Below, one piece after another: positions 22,901 to 33,810 of a stretch of DNA of 64,000 nt; position 1 is the first letter of the stretch; every line of letters starts with the position of its first letter. A program made the translations under genes and the position numbers. The notes beneath the pieces were generated by a model that saw nothing but the letters and a program-made list of their open reading frames with translations, made no database searches and was not told the DNA's origin. The stretch lies in assembly GCA_963854835.1 (NCBI GenBank), contig OY978526.1, forward strand, positions 70,528,418 to 70,592,417, written 5' to 3'. Source of the DNA: Megamerina dolium (Eukaryota > Arthropoda > Insecta > Diptera > Megamerinidae).

Positions 22901-23617
22901 GTTGAGAACTCCGCCGAACAGATTAATGACGATCATCATGTACACCTCAGCTACCGCCGTTTTAGTTTGTTCACTATGTGCCGGATGTGGTCCATTCGAT
23001 CCCTTGTGAACCAATATTGGGTTTCGAATTTTACGAATGTTGCTGTAATCACACGAACGACATTCCTCGTAAAATTCTCACATTTTGTTAGGCTAGATGA
23101 GGTTAGGTTCCGAACGGCAGAACCCTTGTGACATCACTTTTTCTGAACTTTGTCACAGAGCTCTTTAAGAAGCATTTTCCAAGGCAAATTATTACTGCCG
23201 GAAGACCATTGCCAATTGCTTGACGGTAGATGGGCACTATTCGAACGAAAAATCTTCTGAGATATTAAGATGTGCTTCAGCACATACAGATCAGAAGGCA
23301 CACGTACTAACCACAGCTGAATAATTTCTAGGTTATCTGTCGAACAAAATTAACATGATAATTTGACAATTTGACAACTTGATCTGTCATAAAATCCCTA
23401 TTGGAATGAATACTTTTAAATGAATCATATCATCATCATAATTTTTTTCTTTTGTGAGGAATCACAAATTCAATGTACCACATGACTCTTTGCGAGCAAA
23501 ATATACAAAATTTATTTATACAATACCATTACTATTTAACAAGAAAATGAACTTTTATGTGTATTTATTTTTATGCAGGCACATGAAGATGAGCTCAGAG
23601 CGAAAAAAGACTCTTGA
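12577..23617 (+). CDS. ABCC/MRP4-type ABC transporter (5' exons missing)
   Basis: Membrane exporter with two transmembrane domains and two ATPase domains; by family it exports organic anions or conjugates. Exons: 12577-12736, 12833-13244, 13316-14112, 16399-17262, 17325-17803, 19395-20173, 20346-20762 and 23579-23617. All have GT-AG borders and join in frame to about 1315 residues, ending [15 protein letters not shown]1 has Walker A GPVGSGKS, signature [14 protein letters not shown] and Walker [16 protein letters not shown]2 has [24 protein letters not shown] and [12 protein letters not shown]. The first exon opens in phase 1, so at least one upstream exon with the ATG is missing; none was recognised in 1-12576, so it probably lies left of the window. 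Introns of 2286, 1591 and 2816 bp hold repeats. A poly-Gly run lies in the linker before NBD1. Among Drosophila relatives CG4562 or CG14709 are candidates (from memory). Confidence 0.93.
13893..13923 (+). repeat. In-frame GGC microsatellite
   Basis: About ten GGC triplets encode a run of glycines in the cytosolic linker between TMD1 and NBD1 of the transporter. Being in frame and a triplet, length change would be tolerated, so it is a likely polymorphic site. Confidence 0.85.
14418..14678 (+). mobile_element. tRNA-derived SINE copy 1
   Basis: The head resembles a tRNA gene and includes the B-box-like GGGTTCAATCCC. The body has the ACTCACTTGTCGG, CTCTGACAAAG, GACGTCACAGGGGTTCTGCC and GAAGCTCGGCCAA blocks shared with the other copies, and it ends AAGTGCCACATAA. 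It lies in the transporter intron 14113-16398, sense to the gene. It is diverged in the A-box region. Confidence 0.85.
14770..15200 (-). mobile_element. RTE-type LINE fragment
   Basis: The minus strand reads [20 protein letters not shown] and PILTYV, then VFEKK, and a later [17 protein letters not shown]. These match in order [26 protein letters not shown] and [19 protein letters not shown] of the copy at 20963-21715. The frame is broken by stops and shifts. Its 3' side ends at a (TTAC)n stretch near 14770, like the other copies. Confidence 0.8.
15201..15735. other. Intron sequence, nothing recognised
   Basis: Part of transporter intron 14113-16398. No coding or repeat identity is supported, though it lies between two LINE pieces and may be eroded LINE sequence. 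Confidence 0.4.
15740..16115 (-). mobile_element. I/LOA-type LINE 3' end fragment
   Basis: On minus the frame [20 protein letters not shown], then LGFFSYETC and two stops, is the typical C-terminal end of I-group LINEs (a TGHC block before a Cys-rich knuckle). It differs from the fragment at 9560-10990, which has TGHNPWGQY, so it is a different subfamily or a much diverged copy. Confidence 0.65.
18066..18404 (+). mobile_element. tRNA-derived SINE copy 2 (head truncated)
   Basis: The B-box GGTTCAATCCCCGGCTGATG is present but the A-box half is replaced by short duplications. The body is nearly identical to copy 5 (50990-51341) and ends AAGTGCCACATATTTATTTT. It lies in transporter intron 17804-19394. 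Confidence 0.88.
18425..19140 (+). repeat. Tandem array T2, ~155-bp unit, about four copies
   Basis: The landmark C(A)TACAAAATGAA-type block recurs near 18540, 18697, 18848 and 19013. GAAATCG and TTTTCC..CAATATTTTCTACAAACAT blocks repeat at fixed phase. The same family forms the larger array at 25265-26890. It immediately follows SINE copy 2 in the same intron and is noncoding. Confidence 0.8.
20795..22500 (-). repeat. Tandem array T1 in inverted orientation, split by an RTE LINE
   Basis: Units of about 150 bp carry ATACTTTTGTATGGGAGGTAG-like, CATCCGATT and CAGCTTGATATCTTTATATT-like blocks, the reverse complement of the array at 11020-12330. CATCCGATT-type landmarks lie near 21735, 21895, 22045, 22194, 22335 and 22485, and one unit lies at 20795-20920 before the LINE. 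The array fills most of transporter intron 20763-23578. Confidence 0.8.
20930..21722 (-). pseudogene. 5'-truncated RTE-type LINE, reverse transcriptase C-terminal part
   Basis: A 250-codon open frame (21715-20963) encodes the last part of an RTE-clade reverse transcriptase. It runs through [14 protein letters not shown] and DFVYLGTSI (thumb region), [29 protein letters not shown], and the C-terminal [15 protein letters not shown] with [17 protein letters not shown]. The polymerase YxDD core and endonuclease are absent, as expected of 5' truncation during target-primed insertion. After the stop the 3' UTR ends GGCCACATAAGTAAGTAAG. The frame is uninterrupted, so the copy is fairly young. It lies antisense in a transporter intron, inside array T1. 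Confidence 0.9.
22505..22585 (-). mobile_element. Tiny RTE LINE fragment
   Basis: GGCTGCGTCCTCCTTCGGAT followed by TCCGAATAAAATACC matches the [14 protein letters not shown] coding region of the RTE family in minus orientation. Only about 80 bp survive, at the end of array T1. Confidence 0.55.
22590..23099. other. Intron sequence, possibly old DNA-transposon remnant
   Basis: Part of transporter intron 20763-23578. The stretch with AATATGGACCGATGCTTCCA resembles transposase-relic sequence common in insect genomes, but I cannot place it in a frame and assign no family. Confidence 0.3.
23100..23325 (-). mobile_element. tRNA-derived SINE copy 6 (internally deleted)
   Basis: In minus orientation the A-box half of the head, the ATCTGTATGTGCTGAAGCAC junction and the body down to GGTTCCGAAC...TGTGACATCAC are visible, but the B-box segment and the 3' tail are missing. 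It lies in the last transporter intron. Confidence 0.75.
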
Positions 23618-24659
23618 CATTTTTCCGTACCGAAAGTGTTCAAAGAATATTTTCTTAAAATATTAGAACCAATAACAAATCATCCAGCTAATACGAGAAT
23701 ACAAAAGACATTCTTTTTTGATACAACAACAACAACAACAACAACAACAACGGCGGCGGCAACGCAACAACCACAACAACAACAGCGGGTTTAACAAATG
23801 ACCACACCCGTACATTCATACATATGATAAGATGCATAAGTAATATGTACAAGCGATACTTTATTTAATTAAGAATTTTTCTAATGGATAAGAAATTGGC
23901 TTTAGTATGTATAAAATACAATATTACTAAAAAAAAAAAACACACACACACATACACACTTAAGGGACAATAATAATATGTGCATATCCTATAGCAAATT
24001 TGCTATTATAATTCATACATATACAAAATAATAAATGTAAGATTTTTTTATTTTATTTATTTCATTTTATAACAATATTTTCCTTTTTTTTTGTTAGTTT
24101 TGTAATATAATTTGTGAATATGTGCAATATACTAAGTAGCTTATAGAGTTGAAATGTACTTACTGTGAACAAAACTTAATGATTATATTATAGTAGTAAC
24201 TAATATATATATACATATATTTGTAGGGATATAAGATAAATGCTATTGAAGATAAAAATCATACAACTACTTACAATAATTGAGAATAACAATATTAATA
24301 ATGAAAAGTATCATGTGTTCCGAAAATGTGACAATATCAAAATGGTTTTAATGTACAAGAATTAACTAAAAAATAAAACACCACCACATCACTTATGATT
24401 TTTAATACAAAATTATTTATTTTTTCATTTATACATAATTTAATTCAATATAAATCGATTTACATGCACTTTTACATACATACACATATAGTATATATTT
24501 AAATAAAAGATTAAAAACAGAAAAAAGAAACAAACATAAATGCATGCATGAGAATTAATTATACATAAAAAAAAATTAACATAGTTTCATTTATATACAT
24601 ACAAAAATACATTGAGGTATGCGATTATATAACATTGCATTTAAATTAGTAAAGAGATA

Positions 24660-24693
<34 letters not shown>

Positions 24694-24959
24694 TAAATAT
24701 ATTTATACATATGTATATAATATAGTTTAGTAGAAACATTGATCTTCCAACAACTGCGATTGTCAGTTGTCTAGCTGTTTCTTTTTCTTTTTGTTATTGT
24801 TTTTTCGTTTTGTACATCATATTATACTTATTATTAAAATAATTATTATTGTTATACATTTTTTGGTATTTTTCATACAAAAAAAATTGAAAATTATTGT
24901 CTTTTTATAAAAACGATAAATTCACTTGTGACAATAAATCAAGACAAACTATAGGTAAA
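23618..24959. other. 3' flank shared by the transporter and TMEM256 copy A
   Basis: These two genes converge here. The stretch is very AT-rich and has a (CAA)n/(CGG)n run at 23725-23795, a CA run near 23940-23960 and a TA run near 24668-24690. 24720-24959 is homologous to the 3' flank of TMEM256 copy B (36830-37036). No further gene is seen. Confidence 0.6.
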
Positions 24960-27900
24960 TTAAAAAATGAGCGATAACCAGGCTGCGACCAATACATAGC
25001 CACCGCATGTACTTATCGAACTAGTTCCCATATCACCAGTAATTGCTCGATAGTAGCCAGCACCGGTAAACATTATTGCTCCCAATTCCATCAGAAAACC
25101 AGTCTGAGCGAAGAAAACAAAAATAAAATAAACATTAATAAATGAGACAAAATATACGATTAAAAACAAAAAAAAAAAAAAAGGGAATTAAATGTATAAA
25201 AAAGTTCCTTTATTTCTTTTATAATTTTTTTATATATACACACTTAATATATTTATAAAATGCATTAAGGTGGGTTCAGTTGTATGTAGAAATATTTTAA
25301 CTCAGTGGAAAACTGGATCATTTCAAGTATTATTTTCCAAGGAAACGTAAAGAAATTGCTGATTTGGATTACAAAATCAGCAATTTTTTGTATTGGATCC
25401 CATCCTAGGAAGTGAAGATATGGGTTAAGGATATTTGGATGATATCATGTGAAACTGTAGGGGTGATTCCTGGGGATAATTGTCGATTTTCAGATGTTTT
25501 GTGTTCATTTTATATGGGCATCTCCTTAAGGATCGGCGATAGGTGATAAGTATATTCAGACAAAATGTTAGAAAGGAAAAATGAATAGAGGTCGATAATA
25601 AATTTTATCACTTTAGAAGCCATTTCTAAGCAACTATGCGGATATTTCTTGATATTCATGAGTTTTTGGATTGCTTTTTGCATGAGAGCCTCTTTAAGCG
25701 GTCGAGGTAGGGAGCAACTTTGTTCGGAGAGATTGTTGGCAAAGGAAAATTATGTGGATCAATCATTTCATCGTATCAAGAGTTGGAATTTTGAGAGAAA
25801 ATGAACACAAAAACATTGGAAAATCGACAAATAACCTCATAGCTGCCCAGGAGTCGCCTTTAGAATAGTGAAATGTATGACTTACCGTCATTTAATTCTC
25901 CCTCTATACGTTTCCTCCAAACATGCTTACCCTCTATCTCCACTCCTTAAGGGTATTTCCACACAAAAACAACATAAAAACACTTGCAAATCGAAAAATA
26001 ACCTCTGAGATCACCTCTAGAGCGGAAAAATATATGATTGACCTGCATTTAATTTGTCTCCTCAATATTTTCTACAAAAAGTTTTACGTCCAACCTAACC
26101 CCTTAAAGGGAGTGACATACAAAAAGAACGTAAAACTCCTGGAAATTGAGAAATAACCACCGGAATCGCACCTAGAGCGCTGAAATTCAATTTTCCTCAA
26201 CATTTTCTCCAAATATAGTTATCTCCTATCTACAATACTTATAGGGACTGCCATACAAAAATATCGTAAAACTCATGCAAATTGAAAAACAATCCCCGAA
26301 ATTGCACCTAGAAGGGTGAAATGTATGAATGACCACCATTAGTTTTTCCTCCGCAACATTTCTGCAAACATACTTACGTTCTATCTCCACCTCTTAAGGG
26401 GGGACTGCCATACAAAATGAATGTAAAAACAAATGGAAATCGAGAAATATTTCCATAACTAAACAGGGATAGCCCCTAGAGCGGTAAAATGTATAAATGA
26501 ACCCCATTTATTTTTCTTCCACAACATTTCCTGTGATCATACTTACCACCTATTTGCACCCATACAAAATTACCAAAAACACAACTGTAAATCGGAAAAT
26601 AGCACCCGGAATCGCAGCTACAGTGGTGAAATGCATGACGGACTCCCATTATTTTTCTTTCTCAATATTTTTTCAAACATCCGTACTCTCTATCTCTAAC
26701 TCTGAAGAGGACTCCCATACAAAAAGAGATTAGAGACATCTAAAAATTGACAAATAACCCCCAAAATTGCACCGTGAGCTGTGAAATGTATAGCCGACCT
26801 CTACTAATTATTACTTCTCAATATTTCTTCTGAACATATTCACCCCATATCTCTACTTCCTAGGGGGGGATGCTCTAGAAAATTGATACTTTCGCAGTGG
26901 CTATTGAAACTGAAAAGAAGGCGGGTCCAATTCAGGAATTACTTTATGCCTCCTTGAGAAGAAATACTTGAAAATATCCAAATTTTAGCGTTTTTGTTGA
27001 GCCAAGCCGTTTAAAGATTTTGCCCGCCTTAATATGCATACATACGATATGTAATTACATAGAAATAAAATATCCACAATCTAAATGCTTATGAATACCG
27101 ATTTAGTGTATGCAAGAAAATTCAAATTCTAATAATACATATACAGTGGGTCGATAAAGTTTATTTTTCTTTTTTTTTGTATGAGCAGCGATCCAAGTTG
27201 GTATGCAACCTCGAGATTTTTTTTTTTTAAATAACAATAAAAACAAAACCAAAACAAAAACATTTATAATAAAAAAAAAAAAAAATAAGACGACCAATGA
27301 ATATAACAAAATCATGATTATTTTTGAACTTATTTTATTTAATTTTCTTACCTTCAAGGATGGTCTGAAAAGTTTCTGATCTAACAAAGTGGCAAGACAT
27401 TTTTTCTTTAAATTAATTTTTATTTTTCCGCGTACATCGCATACATTGTAGACCGAAAATGAATAAACTGAATGTTTTAATTTTCAGTACATTCCCCTAG
27501 AAGCTACACTTGTCCGAACTATTATTTAATTTATGGATTCCTTCCCTGAAGTGAGAATACGGAAGACTTGCAAAAAACTTGTCTACGGCTGGTACGAACG
27601 TCGCCCCTTGTTTTGATGATGGGCTTAATCTGGTCAGTAAGGAAGGAAGTCCATCAGTCCAAACCGTAATTTGTATATTTTTGCCATAACAATCGTTGAA
27701 GTATGAGACTGGGCATTGTCTTCTGCTTCTTCTTATGTGGCCATAACAACCGATGATCGATTTAGGCCGAACATATAATGCGGCGTCAGTCGCAAGCAAG
27801 AGTTATCCTACGCATGATCTCTAGGTTGACGTCATTACAGTTATTGATGCTGGTTCCAAGATAGACGAAGTCCTTCACCACCTCGAAAGTGTAATTGTCA

Positions 27901-30900
27901 GCAGTGACGTGTTGTCCAAGACGCCGGGACTCTTTGTTTGTAGACATTAGGTACTTTGTCTCTCGTCCAAATTCAGAGAATGCTGCACTGACATTTTCTT
28001 ATTATTTATTATTTTTGGAATCAACCGAATCAGATTTTTATCGTCCTTCAATTTATGTGCGGTATATGGTGAATGGATGCAGAATTCTTCCAATTATTTC
28101 CTCATAATTATATCACGCGTTATTTCAAGCTTGTCTTTATGAGTTATACTACACCACATTTCGAGTTCATCAATAAATTGTCGACCCAATATGGACATTC
28201 TCAATGGTTGTCAATGCGCCGCTATTACCACCTCTTCCAAGCATAATTCACAAGTATAAAAGCGTTCTCTCCAGCAGCCAGATATATTTTGCTAAAGTTT
28301 TACCTGAAATTGCCATACTCCATTATTAGTGTAGTCAATCAACTGAGATTTTTCGATTATAAACTTAAAACCCCTTTTATTTCGCTGGTCATCATTGATA
28401 AGTTTAAAAAGACATTTGTTCGTCTAAAAGTGGACAATCTTTCCCATCTCTAGATATAAAGATTCTTATCTAACTTTCGACTGAGCGACTAGTATTTGTA
28501 TATTAAGTGCGTTGGCTCTCTGAACTGTAGATCGTGGGTTCAATCCCCGACTGAAGTACAACTTTTTATAGAAAAAATTGCTCTTTCAACAGTACCCACC
28601 TGTAGCTAAGCAATTGGAATTTCTTCCGGCTGTAGCAGCTTGCCATGAAAAGGCTGCTGAAAGAGCTCTGTGACAAAGTTCAGAAAAAATGATGTCACAA
28701 GAGTTCTGCCGTTCGAAATCGGCTAATATAATTAGGCCTCTTCTAATACTGTCAAAAATTTAACACACACAATAGTACTGGAAGAAAAACTCTACCAAAG
28801 GGCGGACCTTTAGGATCCATAAGAGCCACATATTTACTTATTTATCTTTTAAAAACACTCAAATTGCCTCAGTCAAACGATTGTCAAAGAAAAACTGCAC
28901 ATCTCTAGCTTTTGTTGCTGAATGGTGTCATTTTCATTTTTGTCAGATCTGAAACTTTTCAGACTACCCTCGTATGAACACATATCTAATTCTAAAACTA
29001 TAGCCATTAATTTATCAAAAAAAAAAAAAAAAAAAAAAAAAAACTCACAATCTTATAGAACACTGAGCTTAAATTTGAATCGAAAAAATCCAGAGTGAAT
29101 ATCCTGCTAAAAAACAAAAAATACATTAATGCACCTATTATTGTATATTCCATTTTTAAAGCACATCATTTTTATATTACAACTTAAAAGCTATGAAAAA
29201 AAAATTGCTTTTGAAGCATTCTTAAAAAGGTATGAAAATCTTTTTAAATTATGTGGTTGTAAAAATTTAAATTGAAACAAAAAAAAAAAAAAAACAAAAA
29301 CAAAGAAAATAGAGATTATGAAAATTGCTTAAAATAATTAGAACTAGTAGTACCTACAAAAGAAATTGGAAAATTTATTACCCTTAGAAAACAAAAAAAA
29401 AAAAAAGTAATGTCAATTATAGCTTTTACACCAATCATCAATTAAGAAAAGGAAGAAAAAATTCAGTATAATTAGTACCTAAATTATTAGCATAATAATA
29501 GTAGAGAGTCTATTTATACATCTATAAATACATATATTTACATGCATACTGATTTCATATGTATAGTACTTATGAATATTTATTTATAATAGATTTTTTA
29601 TTAATTTTCAAACTTTCAAATGATAGCGAAACGATAAGTTGTTATAAAATTCCGTTCAAAATATATATTCAAGATAAAAAAAAAAATCATAGAGAGGGGG
29701 AGGACGAGAAAAACAAATTATAATATTAACAAATACAAAGACAATTTACAAAAAAAAAAAAAAATAATAATAATAATAATAATAAATAAATAAATATCAA
29801 TTTAAATCAAAAGATATATCAAATTTATACATACATATGTACAATACAACACACACAAAACAACAAATGAAGCTTTAACATCGATTTTTAGAGTAATATG
29901 CCTCAAAAAATATCGAAAAAAAGAGGAATATATAAAATAATCAACATACAAATGTGCGCTATCATTTAATATAAGTACGATACATAATAGTATTAAAATA
30001 TATACATTGTATTCGTTATACATATATTATTAGGGTGGGTCAGATTTAATGGAATGCTTTTTTATATGAAATTTTAAATCTTCAATAGAAAACTTGTTTC
30101 AATAAGAATTATGTATATGATTTTAAATTAAAAAAAGTTCGATTAGTTGCCTAAAAAAAATTGGAAAAAAATTATTTTAATTTAATCATAATTTTCGATA
30201 CATTTTTAAAGCAGGTATAACCACTTTTTAGTTTTGCACTTTTAGATATGCAACTTCATGATTAATTGCACTAATTATGTGCTCATTATTGCCGAGGAAC
30301 ATTCCTCTCAAATTTTCATTATATTTTTGGAAACAAACCGAAATTACACGGCACTAAATTTGAGGGTACTGGTACTTTATGAATATCTTTAATCTCTTAT
30401 AGCCTAGACAGACGGCAGCCTAATTCCGGATTACCGGCGCACTTAATCCGAATAAAATAATAACCTGACAGACGGCAGTATTGCGGATTAACTAAACGGC
30501 TGATTTCTGTTTTATTAGGTCTGTCCACTTACATGACAGAAATTGATAGTGATATCAATTTCTGTCATCTATCACTCTCGATATGAGAAAATCTACAAGA
30601 AGTACGTGAACTGAAAACTATCAGAAACATTCACCGTTCGTAATTGACAGTTGGATTTATTTGTTCGCCAACACTTTTCATGTTGAAAACTATTAACAAT
30701 TGTTGAAAGTTTTTTGTTAGCGAACACACACCTAATATTTTGTAAAATGGATTGAGAAAAATTCACAATTTTGAGAATTAACTCTAGAGTTTAGGCGGAT
30801 TAGCTGCAGTTAATGCCCGAGTTAATTCAAATTAACTCGGTAATCCGGAATTAGGCTGCCGTCTGTCTAGGCTATTAACAGTACAATGAAGCTGTTCGTT

Positions 30901-33229
30901 TTTCAGCAGTTTTTCAGTACACCATTTAGCAGTTACTGTATGTCTGTCCAGTTTTCCAAGGAATAACAGCTACAATTTGCCCTCAATAAATTGACAATAT
31001 TACTTCTGTTGTGTCTGACTTTAAAAGGGCGGATTAACACCTTTCGGGCTCCATACCATCGACTGCTGCTTTGTTTCTGGGTCGTACTTGTAGAACCAAG
31101 CTTCATCAACTGTTACAAGTTTATTGAAGGTGCTGGACCGTCCATTTGCAAATATTTTGAAGAAAATATTGAATTCGAATTCGAATTCGCGAAATTCGTT
31201 CTCCACAGAGCAATGTCCGATTTTGAATTAAATAAACAAATCAACAAAGTAATGAAAGTAAGAAAGTAAAAAGTAAGTAAGAAGAAAATCAGGACCAAAA
31301 ATGATGCTTGCTGTCCACAAAACACATCACACAGTTCTTTGGTGAATGTGACCGTTTCTCTTGAATCTCCTGTGGAGAATTCTGTTTGTTTTCAAAATTA
31401 TTTAACCAAAAACTAGCTTCATCTTAGATGATAAACAAAAAAACAGATTATTATGACGAAAATTCCAATTCAATTTCAATTTTATGAAATCTTGCATTTC
31501 ACCATGATGAAATGTAATTAAATATTTGTTCCTTGGTGGTAGAAGAAGAGAATATCTCATTGAAGTTAATACAATTTATAATTTAATAATTAATATTTAT
31601 CGTGTTAGTAAAAAAAAAACATTAAAACATCATTTTTAAAACGCTTTATAAAAAAAAAAAAGAAAATATTACCCACTCTAATATGTATAAATACATATTT
31701 ATTTATATTTTCTTTTTGTAGTTATTAAAAATGATTATATTTAATTAAGAATCGAAAAGATTCTAAATACTAAAAATGTATTTTGGTTTTAAAAAACCGA
31801 AAATACATATTTTTCATTTATACTCTGTTTAGGGACCGAACATTAAATAAAAAAATAAAAAAAAAATAAAAAAAAATTTATGATAAAAATCAAAATGTTC
31901 GAAATGACATGGAACACTTTGAGCATGTATAATGAAATGTTACTGATGATATGTTCTATTGGAATCAGCAAATATTTTTGTTGTTTAAGCATCATAATTA
32001 AATAATAAAATTAAAAAATAATTTTTTGTTCAAAAATAAAAATTAGAAAGCATTTGAGTTTTGCCTTTGTAGAAAAACTACAAAATATTTTTAATTTTTG
32101 TGCAAAAACTCAGATTTATTTCTGAGCATAAAATTAATGGGATAAAAAAATGCTTTTTGTACTAAATCGAATATATAAAAATCCAAAAATTATTATTAAA
32201 TTTCGATTTTTTTTTTTTTTGGATTTTACAAATAATGATTAAGGTCCCAGAAAATAAAACTACATTGCAAAAATACAGGCTGTAGGCAAATAAAGAACCA
32301 AACAAAGAAGAAGAAAAAACAAAGAATAATAATAATATATATAAGAAATTAATGAATATCAATGGTCGCATATACATATGTATAAAAATACATAGATGGA
32401 AATGCATTTTTTCTTTTTGTATTTTAAGCAGCTTAGATTGATTGTTATATCACTTCCATAATAAGGTTTTTGTACATACATATACTGATCATCGTAATGA
32501 TTTGAATATATGTATGTATGCATATACATAAAAAAAAATATATATATTAAATACATTATATTTGAGATTTCATTATTGTATATCCTACAGTATTTTTATT
32601 TGCGCTAAATTATGGTTAGAATGAAGCTGTAGTAGCTTCGAATGGAGTAAGTAGTAGTGATGTGGCACCTAAAGGTTTAAAATACGTTAAATTTGAATAA
32701 ATACTTGCATTAAGGTGTAATAAAAAAACAAATTAGTTCTACCGGTGTGCATACTAAATAAATACATACCAATTGTGGGCGACGTGTTAGAGGTACCGCC
32801 AGCAATGCTATCGAATGTACCATGTGGTACCGATTTGCTATCGCAAAGAGAGCCCTATCTGCTATATCGCTGTCATATTCACCGTATATTGCCATTATTA
32901 TAGCAGCAGCACCATGGTCGAAAGCTCTGCGCATAAGTGGTTGCTTACAAGCAGCTAACATCGAAAAAGGATCCATCATAATAGATTTAGTAGGAGTCTC
33001 CTCCATGGGATCCTATAAATTGTTCAAGATTTTACATCGTCCATGTATGCAAAAAATAAATATTCATAATAAAGCCGAATACACTTACAGTACTAGTCAC
33101 AGAAGCCAAAGATGTTCTTACAACTTCGCTAATTGAGTTGAGGTTTGACAAATACGACAGAAAATTGTAGATATTTTCCACGCCCTTTGCTTTAAGAGTG
33201 TTAAATTTTTTAATAAATATTCTAACCAT
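24960..33229 (-). CDS. TMEM256: TMEM256/DUF423 family small membrane protein, copy A
   Basis: Three exons on minus: 33229-33089, 33012-32770 and 25103-24960, all GT-AG and phase 0, giving 175 residues. It matches the TMEM256/UPF0382 family, small proteins with about four membrane helices and no settled function. Conserved blocks are AIANRYHMVHSIALLAVPLT in exon 2 and GYYRAITGD with GGYVLVAAWLSL in exon 3; the last exon is a run of hydrophobic helices. The exon 1 segment (NFLSYLSN ... VASVT-like) is poorly conserved and may be a targeting or linker region. The second intron is 7666 bp and packed with repeats, against 834 bp in copy B. All splice signals and the reading frame are intact, so it is probably functional. 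Confidence 0.88.
25265..26890. repeat. Tandem array T2, large, with an internal inversion
   Basis: From about 25795 to 26890, units of 136-158 bp repeat with CATACAAAA landmarks near 25960, 26117, 26253, 26411 and 26718. From about 25300 to 25780 the same unit is present in the opposite orientation (for example the reverse complement of CATATAAAATGAACAC near 25510). The switch point is near 25785. It lies in the large intron of TMEM256 copy A and is noncoding. Confidence 0.8.
27000..27727. other. Intron sequence, AT-rich, nothing firm
   Basis: Within TMEM256 copy A intron 2. TACAGTGGGTCGATAAAGTT at 27143 looks like a mariner-type end beside a TA, but I found no partner end. No gene is supported. 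Confidence 0.4.
27728..28000 (-). mobile_element. RTE LINE fragments, rearranged
   Basis: 27728-27775 matches the 3' UTR end of the RTE family (TATGTGGCCATAACAACCGA, GATTTAGGCCGAA). 27783-28000 matches its region encoding GTSINN, the TVDN block and [15 protein letters not shown] residues in minus orientation. The coding stretch that separates these two in the 20930-21722 copy is missing, so this is a deleted copy. Confidence 0.75.
28001..28496. other. Intron sequence, nothing recognised
   Basis: Within TMEM256 copy A intron 2; no gene, RNA or repeat identity is supported. Confidence 0.4.
28497..28836 (+). mobile_element. tRNA-derived SINE copy 3
   Basis: It has the B-box GGGTTCAATCCCCGACTGAAG and a body with CAATTGGAATTTCTTCCGGC, TGCCATGAAAAGGCTGCTGA and GATGTCACAAGAGTTCTGCC, ending GAGCCACATATTTACTTATT. 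The A-box half is diverged. It is antisense to TMEM256 copy A, in its large intron. Confidence 0.85.
28837..30401. other. AT-rich intron with poly-A tracts
   Basis: Noncoding. Long A runs lie at about 29018-29043, 29278-29295, 29392-29405 and 29748-29785, and some may be tails of eroded retroelements. No gene is supported. Confidence 0.5.
30402..30872. mobile_element. MITE with ~35-bp terminal inverted repeats, TA target
   Basis: GCCTAGACAGACGGCAGCCT at 30402 continues to about 30436, and its reverse complement closes the element at 30838-30872. TA flanks both ends, so the element is 471 bp. A second partial copy of the end motif (GACAGACGGCAG) lies inside at about 30468. The centre has the palindrome TGACAGAAATTGATAGTGATATCAATTTCTGTCA (30534-30567; key arms TGACAGAAATTGAT and its complement). 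There is no coding capacity. TA duplication suggests mobilisation by a Tc1/mariner-type transposase. Confidence 0.85.
31025..31205 (-). pseudogene. Mariner-type transposase fragment
   Basis: On minus, KLVTVDEAWFYKYDPETKQQ followed by SMVWSPKG matches the block around the first catalytic Asp of mariner transposases (TGDE-W..Y.PETK.QS..W). Upstream the frame degenerates into a GAATTC-rich simple stretch near 31170. Only this segment survives. Confidence 0.75.
31275..31435 (-). pseudogene. Second mariner-superfamily transposase fragment
   Basis: Minus-strand translation gives DEASFWLNNFENKQN and, further on, SHSPKNCVMCF. This is the block after the first catalytic Asp in a different mariner-like lineage (DEAHFxLNGxVNKQN type). 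It is separated from the previous fragment by a short simple stretch. The copy is badly broken. Confidence 0.6.
31436..32700. other. AT-rich intron of TMEM256 copy A
   Basis: Very AT-rich, with A/T homopolymers and TA runs (for example 32533-32550). No gene or identifiable element is seen. Confidence 0.5.
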
Positions 33230-33810
33230 TTTATTTTAGATGAAAACTCAAGAATCACTTTCAGCATGCATTACGCAAATATGGAGGGAGTTCTACACGC
33301 AGTTCTAATTTTTGTTAACCAATAAGTGTGTTCGCTTCAAAAAATTATTAACAATTACAATATCGTTTCGTATCGTAAACAATCGTTAGATATTGTGCAT
33401 AGAAATTATCGAAATCGTAATGTATCGAAAAAATGACAAAAATCAATCATTTTCTACTGGGCATTACACTTTCAATTTTGCTGTCAAACTAATGTAATTG
33501 TTGTTGTGTTAAGGAATGAAAGAAAGAGAGAAATTAATAATTCACAACAAGCTTGGTATAGGAATTTCTTTGATATGATTTGACATTGTCAAATGTGACG
33601 GATTGGTAGGTAACGTAACGTTGAAATCTGTAGAAAATAGATTTTCAACGGAGCATATGAGAATCATTCTCTTTTTCCTCTATCTCTATTTTTCTATTTT
33701 CTACTAACCTAGCTATTTCTTTCCTACTTGTATAGCATGTGGACTGGGCTATCCGTATTCACTAATCGCACTCCGTTTTTTACATTACTTTACTTTGCTC
33801 TGTTTTATGT
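33230..33810. other. Upstream region of TMEM256 copy A
   Basis: It contains several TATCGA/ATCGTT motifs between 33358 and 33430, which resemble DRE-like promoter words of flies but are not exact TATCGATA. It presumably includes the copy A promoter. No coding is supported. Confidence 0.35.

Noticed and set aside
27103..27387. 94-codon minus frame and a mariner-like end at 27143
   Set aside because: The peptide is poly-Lys/Phe from A/T tracts, and no second inverted end was found.
28100..28340. Possible retroelement protein piece on minus
   Set aside because: Translation gives short frames with several stops and no motif I can name.
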